A DNA stretch of 64,000 bases from Kineococcus endophyticus (GTDB taxonomy: Bacteria > Actinomycetota > Actinomycetes > Actinomycetales > Kineococcaceae). Where the stretch lies: assembly GCF_040796495.1 (NCBI RefSeq), contig NZ_JBFNQN010000003.1, positions 306,167 to 370,166 of the forward strand, written 5' to 3'. The notes below the pieces were generated by a model. The model was not told the origin of the DNA and ran no database searches. It worked only from the letters and a program-made list of their open reading frames with translations. Made by a program: the position numbers and the translations under genes. Of this stretch, positions 9,574 to 18,721 are shown in pieces. The first letter of the stretch is position 1. The number at the start of each line of letters is the position of its first letter.

Positions 9574-11013
9574 GTGATCCCCGCGCTCCGCACCGAGGAC
9601 GTCCGCCGCACCGAGGCCGCCGCCCTGGCGGCCCTGCCCCCGGGCACCCTCATGCAGCGCGCCGCGTCGGCCCTCGCCGTCGCGTGCGCGGACGTCCTGC
9701 GCGAGAGCACGGGCGGTGTCACCGGTCGCACGGTCGTCGTGCTGGCCGGGCCGGGGGACAACGGCGGGGACGCGCTGTTCGCCGCGGCCCGGCTCGCCCG
9801 CCGCGGCGTCGCCGTCACCGCGCTGCTCACCGCCGACCGCGTGCACGACGAGGCCCTCGCCGACGCGCACCGCGCCGGGGTCCGCAGCCGCGCGTGGCGC
9901 ACCGGCGACGAGGACGTCTGCGCCGCAGCCGACCTGCTCCTGGACGGCATCGCCGGGATCGGCGGCCGCGGGGGCCTGCGACCCGCGTTCGAGGGCCTGT
10001 CCGCGCTCGACGGTCCCGCCGTCGTGGCCGTCGACCTGCCGTCGGGCCTCGACGCCGACACCGGTGCGGTGACGGGGGAGGTGCTCGCCGCCGACCTCAC
10101 CGTGACGTTCGGCACGGCGAAGCCCGTGCACCTGCTCGGCCCGGCCGCGGCGCTGTGCGGGCGGCTGCTCGTCGCCGACATCGGCCTGACCGACCTGCCC
10201 GCGGCGGCCGTCGAACGCGTCGAGCCCGCCGACGTCGCGGCGCGTTGGCGCCGGCCCCGGCCCTCGGACGACAAGTACTCCCGCGGCGTCGTCGGCGTCG
10301 TCGCGGGGGGACCGGACTACACCGGGGCGGCCGTCCTCGCCGTCGAGGCCGCCGTCCGCGCGGGCGCCGGGATGGTCCGGTACGTGGGGCCGGCGCACCC
10401 GACCGAGCTCGTCCGGCACGCCCGGCCCGAGGTCGTCGCCGGCCCGGGGCGCGTGCAGGCGTGGGTGCTGGGCCCGGGGGTGTCCCCGGACGACCCCGAG
10501 CAGCAGGCCCGCGTCCGGGAGGCCCTGGCGGGCGGCGAACCGGCCGTGGTCGACGCCGGGGCGCTCGCGGACCTGCCCGCGCTCGGGCCGCAGCACGTGC
10601 TCACCCCGCACGCCGGGGAGCTGGCGCGCCTCCTCGGGACGGAACGGTCCGCCGTGGAGGCCGACCCGCTCACCCACGCCCGCCGCGTCCACGAGGAGAC
10701 GGGCGCGACCGTCCTGCTCAAGGGGACGGTGACGACCGTCGTCGGCGCCCGGGTCCTCACCGCGGCCGCCGCACCCGCCTGGCTCGCGACCGCGGGTGCC
10801 GGGGACGTGCTCGCCGGGATCCTCGGCACCGCGCTCGCGGGTCTGCGCGACCCGCGAGACCCCGAGGCCGTCGCGTTCGCCGCCGCCGACGCCGCCGTCC
10901 TGCACGGCCGGGCCGCAGCGCTCGCCTCCGCCGGCGGGCCCCTCGCCGCGCTCGACGTCGCGCAGGCCGTCCCGGCCGCGCTGACGTCGCTGCCGGGGTG
11001 GGACGCGCCCTGA
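9574..11013 (+). CDS. nnr: Bifunctional NAD(P)H-hydrate epimerase/dehydratase
   Basis: Repairs hydrated NADH and NADPH (NADHX, NADPHX). The 479-residue protein fuses an N-terminal YjeF_N epimerase domain (residues 1-215; [32 protein letters not shown]) to a C-terminal ribokinase-like ADP/ATP-dependent dehydratase (about 225-479; [53 protein letters not shown]). The GAGD motif holds the catalytic Asp. Start GTG 9574 follows GGGGAGG. It sits between acpS and alr, the usual actinobacterial order. Confidence 0.95.
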   Translation: MIPALRTEDVRRTEAAALAALPPGTLMQRAASALAVACADVLRESTGGVTGRTVVVLAGPGDNGGDALFAAARLARRGVAVTALLTADRVHDEALADAHRAGVRSRAWRTGDEDVCAAADLLLDGIAGIGGRGGLRPAFEGLSALDGPAVVAVDLPSGLDADTGAVTGEVLAADLTVTFGTAKPVHLLGPAAALCGRLLVADIGLTDLPAAAVERVEPADVAARWRRPRPSDDKYSRGVVGVVAGGPDYTGAAVLAVEAAVRAGAGMVRYVGPAHPTELVRHARPEVVAGPGRVQAWVLGPGVSPDDPEQQARVREALAGGEPAVVDAGALADLPALGPQHVLTPHAGELARLLGTERSAVEADPLTHARRVHEETGATVLLKGTVTTVVGARVLTAAAAPAWLATAGAGDVLAGILGTALAGLRDPRDPEAVAFAAADAAVLHGRAAALASAGGPLAALDVAQAVPAALTSLPGWDAP

Positions 11014-11121
11014 GCCCTGTCGGGCGCTGACGCCCCCGTGCCCACGACAGCGCGGGGACGGCGGGCGTGGGGTCGACGGGTGCCGGGCCGGGCCGGTGGG
11101 GGCGCGGGTACCGTCGGGGAC

Positions 11122-12306
11122 GTGGACCTGCCCACCGAGCTGCCGGCCGTGGCGCTCGTCGACCTCGACGCGGTCGCCCACAACGTCGGTGTGGTGCGCA
11201 GCCGCGTCGCCCCGGCCGCCGTCATGGCCGTCGTCAAGGCCGACGCCTACGGGCACGGCCTCGTCCCCGTCGCCCGCGCGGCCCTCGCCGGGGGCGCGAG
11301 CTGGCTCGGCGTCGCCCACGTCCACGAGGCGCTGGCCCTGCGGGACGCCGGGATCGACGCCGACGTGCTGGCCTGGATCCTCACCCCCGGCACCGACCTG
11401 CTCCCCGCCGTGGAGGCGGGGGTCGACCTGTCCGTGGCCGCCACCTGGTCGCTCGAGGCCGTCGTCGCGGCGGCCCGGGCCGGCGGGCGGCGCGCCCGCG
11501 TCCACCTCGAGGTCGACACCGGGATGTCGCGCGGAGGCTCCTCCCCGTCCGAGTGGCCCGCGCTGCTGGACGCCGTCGCCAAGCACGTCGACGCGGGTGA
11601 CGTCGAGGTCCGCGGCACCTGGGCGCACTTCGCCAGCGCCGACGTCCCGGCCGACCCCTCCGTGCCCGCCCAGCTCGAGGCCTTCGAGGCGGCGCTCGCG
11701 ACCGCCCACGAGCACGGCGTCGACCCGGGCCTGCGCCACCACGCCAACTCGGCGGCCGCGTTCTTCGTCCCGCAGGCGCGCTACGACCTCGTCCGCGCCG
11801 GCCTCGCCGTCTACGGCCTCAGCCCCGCCCCCGACCTCGCGTCCGGCGCCGAGCTCGGCCTCGTCCCCGCGATGACGCTCGCCGCGCGGCTCGCGCACGT
11901 GCGGCGGGTGCCGGCCGGGGCGGGCGTCTCCTACGGCCTGACCTACACCGTGCCCGCCGACACGACCCTCGGTCTGGTGCCGCTGGGCTACGGCGACGGC
12001 GTCCCGCGGCACGCCTCCTGGGACGGGGAGCGTTCCGGGGAGGTCCTCGTCGCCGGGGCCCGGCGGCGCATCGCCGGTCGCGTCTGCATGGACCAGGTCG
12101 TCGTCGACCTCGGTGACGAGGCGGCGCTGCCCGGGGACCCGGCCGTCGTCTTCGGCCCCGGCGGCGACGGGGAGGCCACGGCCGACGACTGGGCGCAGGC
12201 CGCCGGGACGATCTCCTGGGAGGTCGTCACCCGCATCGGCGCCCGCGTCCCCCGCCGCCACACCGGGACGGCCGGCGTCCCGCAGCCCCCGGAGGTCCCC
12301 GCGTGA
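11122..12306 (+). CDS. alr: Alanine racemase
   Basis: PLP enzyme making D-alanine for peptidoglycan. The 394-residue protein has the PLP Lys39 in [11 protein letters not shown], an N-terminal TIM barrel ([30 protein letters not shown]) and a C-terminal beta domain with the second catalytic Tyr in VSYGLTYT and [15 protein letters not shown] 11122 is chosen because TACCGT (11109-11114) ends seven bases upstream, giving a leaderless start, and because it begins right before the conserved [13 protein letters not shown]. It heads a chain of five genes; the next gene overlaps its stop by 4 nt. Confidence 0.96.
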   Translation: MDLPTELPAVALVDLDAVAHNVGVVRSRVAPAAVMAVVKADAYGHGLVPVARAALAGGASWLGVAHVHEALALRDAGIDADVLAWILTPGTDLLPAVEAGVDLSVAATWSLEAVVAAARAGGRRARVHLEVDTGMSRGGSSPSEWPALLDAVAKHVDAGDVEVRGTWAHFASADVPADPSVPAQLEAFEAALATAHEHGVDPGLRHHANSAAAFFVPQARYDLVRAGLAVYGLSPAPDLASGAELGLVPAMTLAARLAHVRRVPAGAGVSYGLTYTVPADTTLGLVPLGYGDGVPRHASWDGERSGEVLVAGARRRIAGRVCMDQVVVDLGDEAALPGDPAVVFGPGGDGEATADDWAQAAGTISWEVVTRIGARVPRRHTGTAGVPQPPEVPA

Positions 12307-13376
12307 GGCCCACCCTGCCCACCCTGCCGACGCTGCCCGTCCGTCGGCGCCCCCTGCGCCGGCGCACGAGCGACCGGCGCGAGGAGCTGCTCCCGCTCAC
12401 GGGCAGCCCCGTCGAGGTCGTCACCGACGACGGCGCCCGGCTGCACGTCGAGGTCGACGAGCTCGACCGCCCGGCCACGACCGGTGCGGGTCCGGCGCCG
12501 ACGGTCGTGCTGTGCCACGGCTACGCCCTGACGGCCGACTGCTGGCACTTCCAGCGCCTCGCGCTGCGCGGCCGGTACCGGCTCGTCCTGCCCGAGCTGC
12601 GCGGTCACGGCCGGTCCGGCCGCGGCCCCGACGGACCCGTGGGCGTCGCCCGCCTCGCCGACGACCTCGGGCAGGTCCTCGACGCCGTCGCCCCCGACGG
12701 ACCCGTCGTCCTCGTCGGGCACTCCCTGGGCGGCATGACCGTCATGGAGCTCGCCGCCCGCCGGCCCGACCTGCTGCCCCGGATCGCCGCCGTCGCCCTC
12801 GTGGCGACGTCGGCGGGCGGGCTCGCGGCCGTCGACCACGGGCTGCCGCTGCTGGGGCACCACCTCGTGCACTGGGCCGAGCTGGCCCTGGAGCGGGCGG
12901 GGGGCCGCTACGAGGTCCTCGAACGCAGCCGCCGCGTCGGGGCCGACCTCGAGCAGCGGCTCGTGCGGCACTGGAGCTTCGCCGGGCCGGTCGCGCCCGA
13001 GCTCGTCCGGCTCAGCGCCCGGATGATGGCGCAGACGCCCGTCGACGTCATCGCCGACCTGCTGCCCGCCTTCGCCACCCTCGACGAGCGGGAGGCGCTC
13101 GCGGGCCTGGCGGGCCGCCCCGTCCTGGTCGTGGCCGCCGAGCGGGACCTCATGACCCCGGCCGCCCACGGCCGGGGGATCGCCGACGCCCTGCCCGAGG
13201 CCGAGCACGTGCTCGTCCGCGGGGCCGGGCACCTCGTCATGCTCGAGCACCCCGGGGTGGTGACGTCCCGCCTGGAGCGGCTGCTGGCGCGGGCCGCCGA
13301 CGCGTCCGGTCCGCCGGCCGCGACGCACGAGGTCGTGGTCCCCCTGGCCCGTCGAGGACGCCGGAGGCGCGCGTGA
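12303..13376 (+). CDS. Alpha/beta-hydrolase
   Basis: Predicted 357-residue cytoplasmic alpha/beta-hydrolase. It has the oxyanion motif [12 protein letters not shown] near residue 72, a nucleophile elbow GHSLGGM with Ser141, a late acidic strand ending [13 protein letters not shown] and the catalytic His in [13 protein letters not shown]. The first about 35 residues are basic and Arg/Pro-rich. The gene starts with GTG in a GTGA overlap with alr and ends in a GTGA overlap with tsaE. Actinobacteria commonly place an alpha/beta-hydrolase between alr and tsaE, but its substrate is not known to me. Confidence 0.88.
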   Translation: MRPTLPTLPTLPVRRRPLRRRTSDRREELLPLTGSPVEVVTDDGARLHVEVDELDRPATTGAGPAPTVVLCHGYALTADCWHFQRLALRGRYRLVLPELRGHGRSGRGPDGPVGVARLADDLGQVLDAVAPDGPVVLVGHSLGGMTVMELAARRPDLLPRIAAVALVATSAGGLAAVDHGLPLLGHHLVHWAELALERAGGRYEVLERSRRVGADLEQRLVRHWSFAGPVAPELVRLSARMMAQTPVDVIADLLPAFATLDEREALAGLAGRPVLVVAAERDLMTPAAHGRGIADALPEAEHVLVRGAGHLVMLEHPGVVTSRLERLLARAADASGPPAATHEVVVPLARRGRRRRA

Positions 13377-13882
13377 GCACCGAGCACCTGCTGCGGACGC
13401 CCGAGGAGACGACGGCGTTCGGCGAGCGCGTGGGGCGTCAGTTGCGCGCCGGTGACCTCGTCCTGCTGTCCGGGGACCTCGGCGCCGGCAAGACGACGTT
13501 CACCCGCGGGCTGGCGGCCGCGCTCGGCGTGCGCGGGCCGGTGACGTCCCCGACGTTCGTGATCGCGCGCGAGCACCCGTCCCTCGTCGGCGGGCCGGTG
13601 CTCGTCCACGTCGACGCCTACCGCCTCGGGTCCCTCGCCGAGGTCGACGACCTCGACCTCGACACCGCGGCCGAGGAGGCCGTGACCGTCGTGGAGTGGG
13701 GGCGCGGGCTGGTGGAGGAGATCGCGGGGGACCGGCTCGAGGTCGACCTGCGGCGCCCCACCGGGGCGGCCCCCTCCACCGACGGGGCGGGGGAGGACCC
13801 CGAGGCCGGGGCCCCCGTCGAACCGCGGCGCGCGGTCGTGCGCGGCGTCGGCGAGCGCTGGGCGGGGGTGGACCTCGCGTGA
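13373..13882 (+). CDS. tsaE: tRNA N6-threonylcarbamoyladenosine synthesis ATPase TsaE
   Basis: ATPase partner of TsaB/TsaD in making t6A37 on ANN-decoding tRNAs. The 169-residue protein has Walker A GDLGAGKTTF at 34-43, the family's SPTFVIAREH, and HVDAYRLGSLAEVDDLDLD followed by VTVVEWGRG. The C-terminal about 40 residues are variable. GTG 13373 overlaps the preceding stop and the next gene starts in its own stop region (GTGA at 13879), so translation is likely coupled. tsaB lies one gene downstream; tsaD is absent from the window. Confidence 0.95.
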   Translation: MSTEHLLRTPEETTAFGERVGRQLRAGDLVLLSGDLGAGKTTFTRGLAAALGVRGPVTSPTFVIAREHPSLVGGPVLVHVDAYRLGSLAEVDDLDLDTAAEEAVTVVEWGRGLVEEIAGDRLEVDLRRPTGAAPSTDGAGEDPEAGAPVEPRRAVVRGVGERWAGVDLA

Positions 13883-14697
13883 GCGGACGGCAGGGGTCGC
13901 TGGCCGAGCGGACCGACGACGACCGCGTCCACGGCTTCGCCCGGCGGCACGCCGTCCGGCCCCGTACGGGAGTGCTCGTCGTGCACGGCTTCACGGCCAC
14001 ACCGCTGTCCGTGGCGGCGTGGGCCGAGGAGTTCCACGCGGCGGGGTTCGACGTCGAGGTCCCGCTGCTGCCCGGGCACGGCACCACCGCCGCGGACTGC
14101 GACCGCACGACGTGGGCCGACTGGCTCGGGGCGGCGCAGGCCGCGCTGGACCGGCTGGACCACGAGGTCGTCCTCGTGGCCGGCATCTCGATGGGCGGTG
14201 GCCTGGCGCTGCGGCTGGCCGAGCTGCGCCCGGACCGTGTGCACGGCCTCGTGCTGGCCAACCCGGCCGTGCTCCTGGAGCCGTGGAAGCTGGCGGCGGT
14301 GCAGGTGCTGGGCCGGGTCCTGCCGCGCTGGCCCGGCGTGGCCGGGGACCTGCAGGACACGACCGCCCAGGTGCTGGCCTACGACACGACGCCGTTGCGC
14401 GCGCTCGTCTCGCAGGCCGCGGGGTGGCGCGACGTGCGGCGCGACCTCGCGCTCGTCCGGCAGCCGCTGCTGCTCCTGCGCTCGCGCGTCGACCACGTCG
14501 TGCCCGCCGCCTCCGCGCGCGCCGTCCTGGCCGGGGTGTCCTCGGCCGAGGTCTCGGAGGTGGTGTACGCCAACAGCTTCCACGAGCTGACGTCGGACCG
14601 GGACGCGCCGGCGGTCTTCGCCGCCTCGGTCCGGTTCGCCCGCCGCCGTTCGCACCCCTCCGACCGCCCGGACGGGACGGCCGCCGGACCGTCCTAG
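13879..14697 (+). CDS. Alpha/beta-hydrolase, carboxylesterase/lipase type
   Basis: A 272-residue hydrolase resembling the Est30/monoacylglycerol-lipase group. Visible motifs are LVVHGFTATP (oxyanion strand, near 34), the elbow GISMGGG with Ser104, LLLLRSRVDHVVP with the catalytic Asp and NSFHELTSDRD with the His. Short carboxylesterases of this type act on acyl esters, but the natural substrate is unknown. The gene is inserted between tsaE and tsaB and begins in a 4-nt overlap with tsaE. The Pro/Arg/Asp-rich last 20 residues are unconserved-looking. Confidence 0.85.
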   Translation: MSGRQGSLAERTDDDRVHGFARRHAVRPRTGVLVVHGFTATPLSVAAWAEEFHAAGFDVEVPLLPGHGTTAADCDRTTWADWLGAAQAALDRLDHEVVLVAGISMGGGLALRLAELRPDRVHGLVLANPAVLLEPWKLAAVQVLGRVLPRWPGVAGDLQDTTAQVLAYDTTPLRALVSQAAGWRDVRRDLALVRQPLLLLRSRVDHVVPAASARAVLAGVSSAEVSEVVYANSFHELTSDRDAPAVFAASVRFARRRSHPSDRPDGTAAGPS

Positions 14698-14707
14698 ACT
14701 CCCGGAC

Positions 14708-15379
14708 GTGCTGCTGCTCGCCCTCGACACCGCGACCGACGGGGTGGCGGTCGCCGTCCACGACGGGGAGCGGGTCCTCGCCTCCGCCCGGGCCGGGACG
14801 GCCCGCAGCCACAACGAGGTCCTCGTGCCGACCGTTGCGCAGGTGCTGCGCGCCGCGGGCCGCGAACGCCGGGACGTCACGGACGTGGCCGTCGGCGTGG
14901 GCCCCGGGCCCTACACCGGTCTGCGCGTCGGGATCGCCACCGCCCGCACCCTCGCCCTGGCGTGGGGAGCCCGCGTCCGCGGCGTCTGCTCCCTCGACGC
15001 GCTGGCCGCCGCGGCCGTCGCCGAGGGCACCACGGGGGAGTTCCTCGTCGCCACCGACGCCCGCCGCCGCGAGGTGCACACGGCGCGCTACCTGGTCGTC
15101 GGCGGAGCGGTCGGAGTGCGGCGCACCGCCGGACCGGACGTCCTGCGGCCCGCTGACGTGGTCGTGGACGTCCCCGTCGTCGGCGCGGGCACGCGACTGT
15201 ACCCCGAACTCCTCGGTGGGGAGCACGGCCCGTTCGACGTCGACGGCGGTGCGCTGGCCCAGGTCGTCGTCGACGCGCTCGCCGGCCGCGGCGCCCTGGA
15301 GCTCCTGCCGCCCGAACCCCTCTACCTGCGGCGGCCGGACGCCGTGGCACCGGGAGCGCGCAAACGCGTCACGGCGTAG
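14708..15379 (+). CDS. tsaB: tRNA threonylcarbamoyladenosine biosynthesis protein TsaB
   Basis: Pseudo-peptidase scaffold of the t6A complex. The 223-residue protein opens with LLLALDTATDGVAVAVHDG, has the ARSHNEVLVPTV metal-motif relic, and the diagnostic GVGPGPYTGLRVGIATARTLA near residue 65. TAGACT (14695-14700) ends seven bases before GTG 14708, so the gene has its own leaderless promoter although it follows the hydrolase by only ten bases. Normally rimI and tsaD follow; here an MFS gene follows, and a RimI domain appears 2.9 kb downstream inside a fusion protein. Confidence 0.94.
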   Translation: MLLLALDTATDGVAVAVHDGERVLASARAGTARSHNEVLVPTVAQVLRAAGRERRDVTDVAVGVGPGPYTGLRVGIATARTLALAWGARVRGVCSLDALAAAAVAEGTTGEFLVATDARRREVHTARYLVVGGAVGVRRTAGPDVLRPADVVVDVPVVGAGTRLYPELLGGEHGPFDVDGGALAQVVVDALAGRGALELLPPEPLYLRRPDAVAPGARKRVTA

Positions 15380-15420
15380 CGTGCCCGGGTCTGGGAAGTC
15401 TCGACGAGGAGGTCCCGCCC

Positions 15421-16776
15421 GTGCCCGCAGCGGTCAGCAACCCGGTTCTGGAGTCGGCCGTCCGGCGGGCCTCCCGCCGGCTCATGCCGATGATCGTCGT
15501 CCTCTACGTGGTCTCGTTCCTGGACCGCACGAACGTCAGCTTCGCCGAGCGGGCCCTGGAACTTGACCGCGGGATCTCGGCCGCGGCCTACGCGTTCGGG
15601 GCGGGCGTGTTCTTCATCGGCTACGCGATCTTCGAGATCCCCAGCAACCTCGCGCTGCGCCGGTTCGGGGCGAAGGCGTGGCTGGCGCGCATCGCCATCA
15701 CGTGGGGGATCGTCTCGGCGTGCTTCGCCTTCGTGCAGGGCGAGACGTCGTTCATCGTCCTGCGGTTCCTCCTCGGCGTCGCCGAGGCGGGGTTGTTCCC
15801 CGGCATCATCATGTACCTGGCCGAGTGGTTCCCGAACGCGCACCGCGTCCGGATGTTCGCCATCTTCTACCTCGCGCAACCGTTCTCGCAGATGATCGGG
15901 TCACCGCTGTCGGGGGTCCTCATCAGCCTCGGCGACTCCGTCGACGGGATCGCGGGCTGGCAGTTGATGTTCGCCGTCGAGGGCGGTCTCGCGGTGGTCG
16001 CGGGGATCGTCGCGATCTTCGCCCTCGTGAACTCCCCGCAGCAGGCGACGTTCCTGTCCGAGCAGGAGAAGGGCGCGCTGCGGCAGGCCATGGCCGAGGA
16101 GGACGACCTGCGGTCGGCCGACGGCCCCGGCGGCGTCTGGGCGGCCATGCGCAACGGTCGCGTCTGGTACTTCACGGTCGTCTACTTCTGCCTGCAGATC
16201 GCCGTCTACGGCGTGACGTTCAACCTCCCGACGCAGGTGGCGGGGCTGACGGGCCGCGACGTCGGCTGGCAGGTCGGCCTGATCACCGCCGTGCCGTGGT
16301 TCGTGGGGATGTTCGCCTGCTACTTCGTCGGCCGGCACGCCACGACGGTCCGCCGCCGCCGCACGTGGGGAACGTGGCTGTTCGTCAGCACGGGCGTGTT
16401 CGTCATCGGGTCGGCGGCGGCGGGCGCGAGCGGGTACGCGCTCGTCGGGATCGTCTGCATCTCCGTGGCCGTCGCCTCGTTCCTGTCGATCGGGCCGATC
16501 ACCTGGTCCTACCCGACGGCGTTCCTCACGGGGGCGGCCGCGGCGGCGGGCATCGGGCTCATCAACTCCCTCGGGAACCTCGGGGGTTTCGTCGCCCCGA
16601 ACCTGCGGGAGTTCGTCGCCTCCAGCACGGGGTCGGACGCCCTCGGGGTCGCCGCGCTCGGCGTCCTGCCGTTCCTGGCCGCCGTGATGATGTGGGGCAC
16701 CAAGCGGTTCCGGCTGCGGGCCGACCGGCTGCTCGTCGACGTGCGCGACGGGGCGGACGAGCGGACCCGGGGCTAG
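15421..16776 (+). CDS. MFS transporter, anion:cation symporter family
   Basis: Twelve-helix secondary carrier of 451 residues. The first helices (LMPMIVVLYVVSFLDRTNVSFA) and the loop after helix 2-3 (YAIFEIPSNLALRRFGAKAWLARI) are typical of the ACS/phthalate-permease group, which imports organic anions such as tartrate, glucarate, phthalate or allantoate. A long hydrophilic loop around residues 215-240 separates the two six-helix halves. It has an ordinary leader with GAGGAGG seven bases before GTG 15421, and a possible promoter TAGCGT near 15378. No catabolic genes lie nearby, so the substrate cannot be inferred. Its stop overlaps the convergent gene by 4 bp. Confidence 0.9.
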   Translation: MPAAVSNPVLESAVRRASRRLMPMIVVLYVVSFLDRTNVSFAERALELDRGISAAAYAFGAGVFFIGYAIFEIPSNLALRRFGAKAWLARIAITWGIVSACFAFVQGETSFIVLRFLLGVAEAGLFPGIIMYLAEWFPNAHRVRMFAIFYLAQPFSQMIGSPLSGVLISLGDSVDGIAGWQLMFAVEGGLAVVAGIVAIFALVNSPQQATFLSEQEKGALRQAMAEEDDLRSADGPGGVWAAMRNGRVWYFTVVYFCLQIAVYGVTFNLPTQVAGLTGRDVGWQVGLITAVPWFVGMFACYFVGRHATTVRRRRTWGTWLFVSTGVFVIGSAAAGASGYALVGIVCISVAVASFLSIGPITWSYPTAFLTGAAAAAGIGLINSLGNLGGFVAPNLREFVASSTGSDALGVAALGVLPFLAAVMMWGTKRFRLRADRLLVDVRDGADERTRG

Positions 16777-17690
16777 GACCCCCACCAGCGCAGGACGCGC
16801 AGGGCGAGGAACGTCACCCAGCGCGAGGGTTCCCCGGCGGGGCCGTCGACGGGGAACCAGACGGCGCCGGGGAACCGGTCCGTCCGCGTCCACCGGCCGT
16901 CGGGCCGCCGTTGCGACCGGACGACGTCGACGGCCTCGGCCATCCGGGCGTCCCGCGTCCCGACCTCGCGGAAGTGGTCGAGGGCGTTCAGCACGCTGTA
17001 CCCCCAGCGGAACGGGTAGGTGTGGTCGTCGACCCACGGCGCGACGAGTTCGCCGGTGCTGAGCCGGCGCCGCAGCCGGCGTTCCAGCAGGTACTCCTCA
17101 CCCGCGGCGGCGGACGTCGTCGTCCCCGTGCGGCGTTCGGCGTCGCGCAACGCCCGGACGGCGGCGAGGGTGGAGTGGAACGAGGACCGCGTCGAGCCCT
17201 CGACCCACGCGCAGTTCCAGCCGCCGTCGGCCATCCGGTGCTCCTCGAACCACCGGACGAGGCCGCTCACGTCGACCCCGAGCCACCCGCCGTTGAGCAG
17301 GGTCCACGCGTTGATGCAGCAGTCGACCTCCCCGCCCCAGTAGGGCAGGTCGTCGTACTCCCACCGCGCGTCGGCGAGCCGTTCCGCGGTGTCGCCCAGC
17401 GCTCCGGCGTCGACACCCCACTCCCGCAGGGAGTTCAGGACCCACGTCGTGGCCGTCCACGGCTGTGGGCCCGTCGGGTCGGCGTCGGCGGGGAAGAACG
17501 CACCGCCGGCCCACCGTCCGTCGGGGTCCTGCAGCGCGAGCAGGCGCGCGCCGAACCCCTCGTGCGGGACGCGGGCGCGGGTGGCCTCCCAGACCTCGGT
17601 GGGTTCGTCGGCGAGGTCGCGTTCGACCTGCCACCGCAGTGCGGGGTCGGAGTCCAGCAACCAGTCCAGCACCTGCTCCGGTTCGTCCAC
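16773..17690 (-). CDS. Alpha/alpha-toroid (squalene-cyclase/prenyltransferase-like) protein, function unknown
   Basis: Soluble 305-residue protein with repeated QW-like and Trp/Gly motifs (LLALQDPDGRWAGGAFF, EHRMADGGWNCAWVEGS, RSQRRPDGRWTRTDRFPG) expected of an alpha/alpha-barrel as in terpene cyclases. The DxDD motif of squalene-hopene cyclases is not visible, and at 305 residues it is far shorter than a cyclase (about 630), so it is more likely a toroid-fold protein of other use than a functional cyclase. Cys residues at VDCCINAW are notable. It is divergent from the GNAT-RimI gene with a 53-bp gap, and convergent with the MFS gene. Confidence 0.75.
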   Translation of the reverse strand: MDEPEQVLDWLLDSDPALRWQVERDLADEPTEVWEATRARVPHEGFGARLLALQDPDGRWAGGAFFPADADPTGPQPWTATTWVLNSLREWGVDAGALGDTAERLADARWEYDDLPYWGGEVDCCINAWTLLNGGWLGVDVSGLVRWFEEHRMADGGWNCAWVEGSTRSSFHSTLAAVRALRDAERRTGTTTSAAAGEEYLLERRLRRRLSTGELVAPWVDDHTYPFRWGYSVLNALDHFREVGTRDARMAEAVDVVRSQRRPDGRWTRTDRFPGAVWFPVDGPAGEPSRWVTFLALRVLRWWGS

Positions 17691-17743
17691 GGCACCAGCG
17701 AACCACCGTGCGGAGCGCTGCGGAAGGGCGGCAGACTGCGCGT

Positions 17744-18721
17744 GTGGAGGAACCGTCCGTCGTCCTGCGTCCCGCCGAACCCGCCGACCTGTCCCGCGTG
17801 CAGGACGTGGAACGCGCTGCGGGGGAGGCGTTCCGGGACCTCGGCATGACGGCCGTCGCCGACGACGACCCGCCCGCCCTCGACGTGCTCGCCGCGCACC
17901 GGGCGGCGGGACGCGCCTGGGTGGCGGTCGAGGAGGGGACCGGGGCGGTCGTCGGGTACCTGCTCCTCACCGTCGAACCCGTCGACGGGAACGGTCACGT
18001 CGAACAGGTCAGCGTCCACCCCGGCCACGCCCGCCGCGGGATCGGCCGGCGCCTCCTCGAGCTCGCGGCCGACGTCACCCGGGAGGACGGCCGACCGGCG
18101 CTGACGCTGACGACCTTCGCCGACGTGCCGTGGAACGCGCCGTACTACCGGCGGCTGGGTTTCCGCGACGTGGCCGACCCCGGCCCGCAGCTGCGGGCCC
18201 TGCGCGTGCACGAGGCCGAGCTCGGCCTCGACGCGTGGCCGCGGCTGTGCCTGGCCCTGGACCTGACCGGACCCACCGGTGTCGTCCTGCGCGACATGCG
18301 CTGGTGGGACGTCGCCGACGTGCACGCCCTCGAGAGCGACCTGTTCGGCCGGGGCGCCTGGAGCGTCGAGGCGTTCTGGGGGGAACTCGCGCAACCGAAC
18401 CGTCGGTTCCTGGTGGCCGAGGACGCGGGGCGCGTGGTCGGGTACGGCGGGATCGTCGTCGCGGGGGCCGACGCCGACGTGCAGACCATCGGTGTGGCCC
18501 GCGACCAGCAGGGCCGGGGGACGGGCCGCGCGCTGCTGCGGGAACTGCGCACCAGCGCTGTCGACGCCGGTGCGACGCACCTGCTGCTGGAGGTGCGGGC
18601 CGACAACGAGCCGGCCCAGCACCTCTACCGCAGCGAGGGGTTCGAGCAGATCGCCCGGCGGGCCCGGTACTACCAGCCCGACGACGTCGACGCGCTCGTC
18701 CTGCGGGCGCGCATCAGCTGA
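17744..18721 (+). CDS. GNAT-RimI fusion acetyltransferase
   Basis: A 325-residue protein with two acetyltransferase domains. Residues 1-165 form a generic GNAT domain (HVEQVSVHPGHARRGIGRRLLE; PYYRRLGFRDV). Residues about 180-325 are RimI-like: MRWWDVADVHALESDLF, AWSVEAFWGELAQP, IGVARDQQGRGTGRALL, LLEVRADNEPAQHLYRSEGFE and RARYYQPDDVDALVL match the S18-alanine N-acetyltransferase pattern including the C-terminal Tyr strand. RimI acetylates the N-terminal Ala of ribosomal protein S18 and is usually a stand-alone gene between tsaB and tsaD. CAGACT (17732-17737) six bases before GTG 17744 supports the start. It overlaps the convergent methyltransferase by 8 bp. Confidence 0.85.
   Translation: MEEPSVVLRPAEPADLSRVQDVERAAGEAFRDLGMTAVADDDPPALDVLAAHRAAGRAWVAVEEGTGAVVGYLLLTVEPVDGNGHVEQVSVHPGHARRGIGRRLLELAADVTREDGRPALTLTTFADVPWNAPYYRRLGFRDVADPGPQLRALRVHEAELGLDAWPRLCLALDLTGPTGVVLRDMRWWDVADVHALESDLFGRGAWSVEAFWGELAQPNRRFLVAEDAGRVVGYGGIVVAGADADVQTIGVARDQQGRGTGRALLRELRTSAVDAGATHLLLEVRADNEPAQHLYRSEGFEQIARRARYYQPDDVDALVLRARIS

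Noticed and set aside
7140..12261. A very long open frame on the minus strand opposite glmS, acpS, nnr and alr
   Set aside because: It is an antisense shadow of high-GC coding sequence. Recognisable families lie on the plus strand throughout, and only its last 330 codons (coaA) are real.
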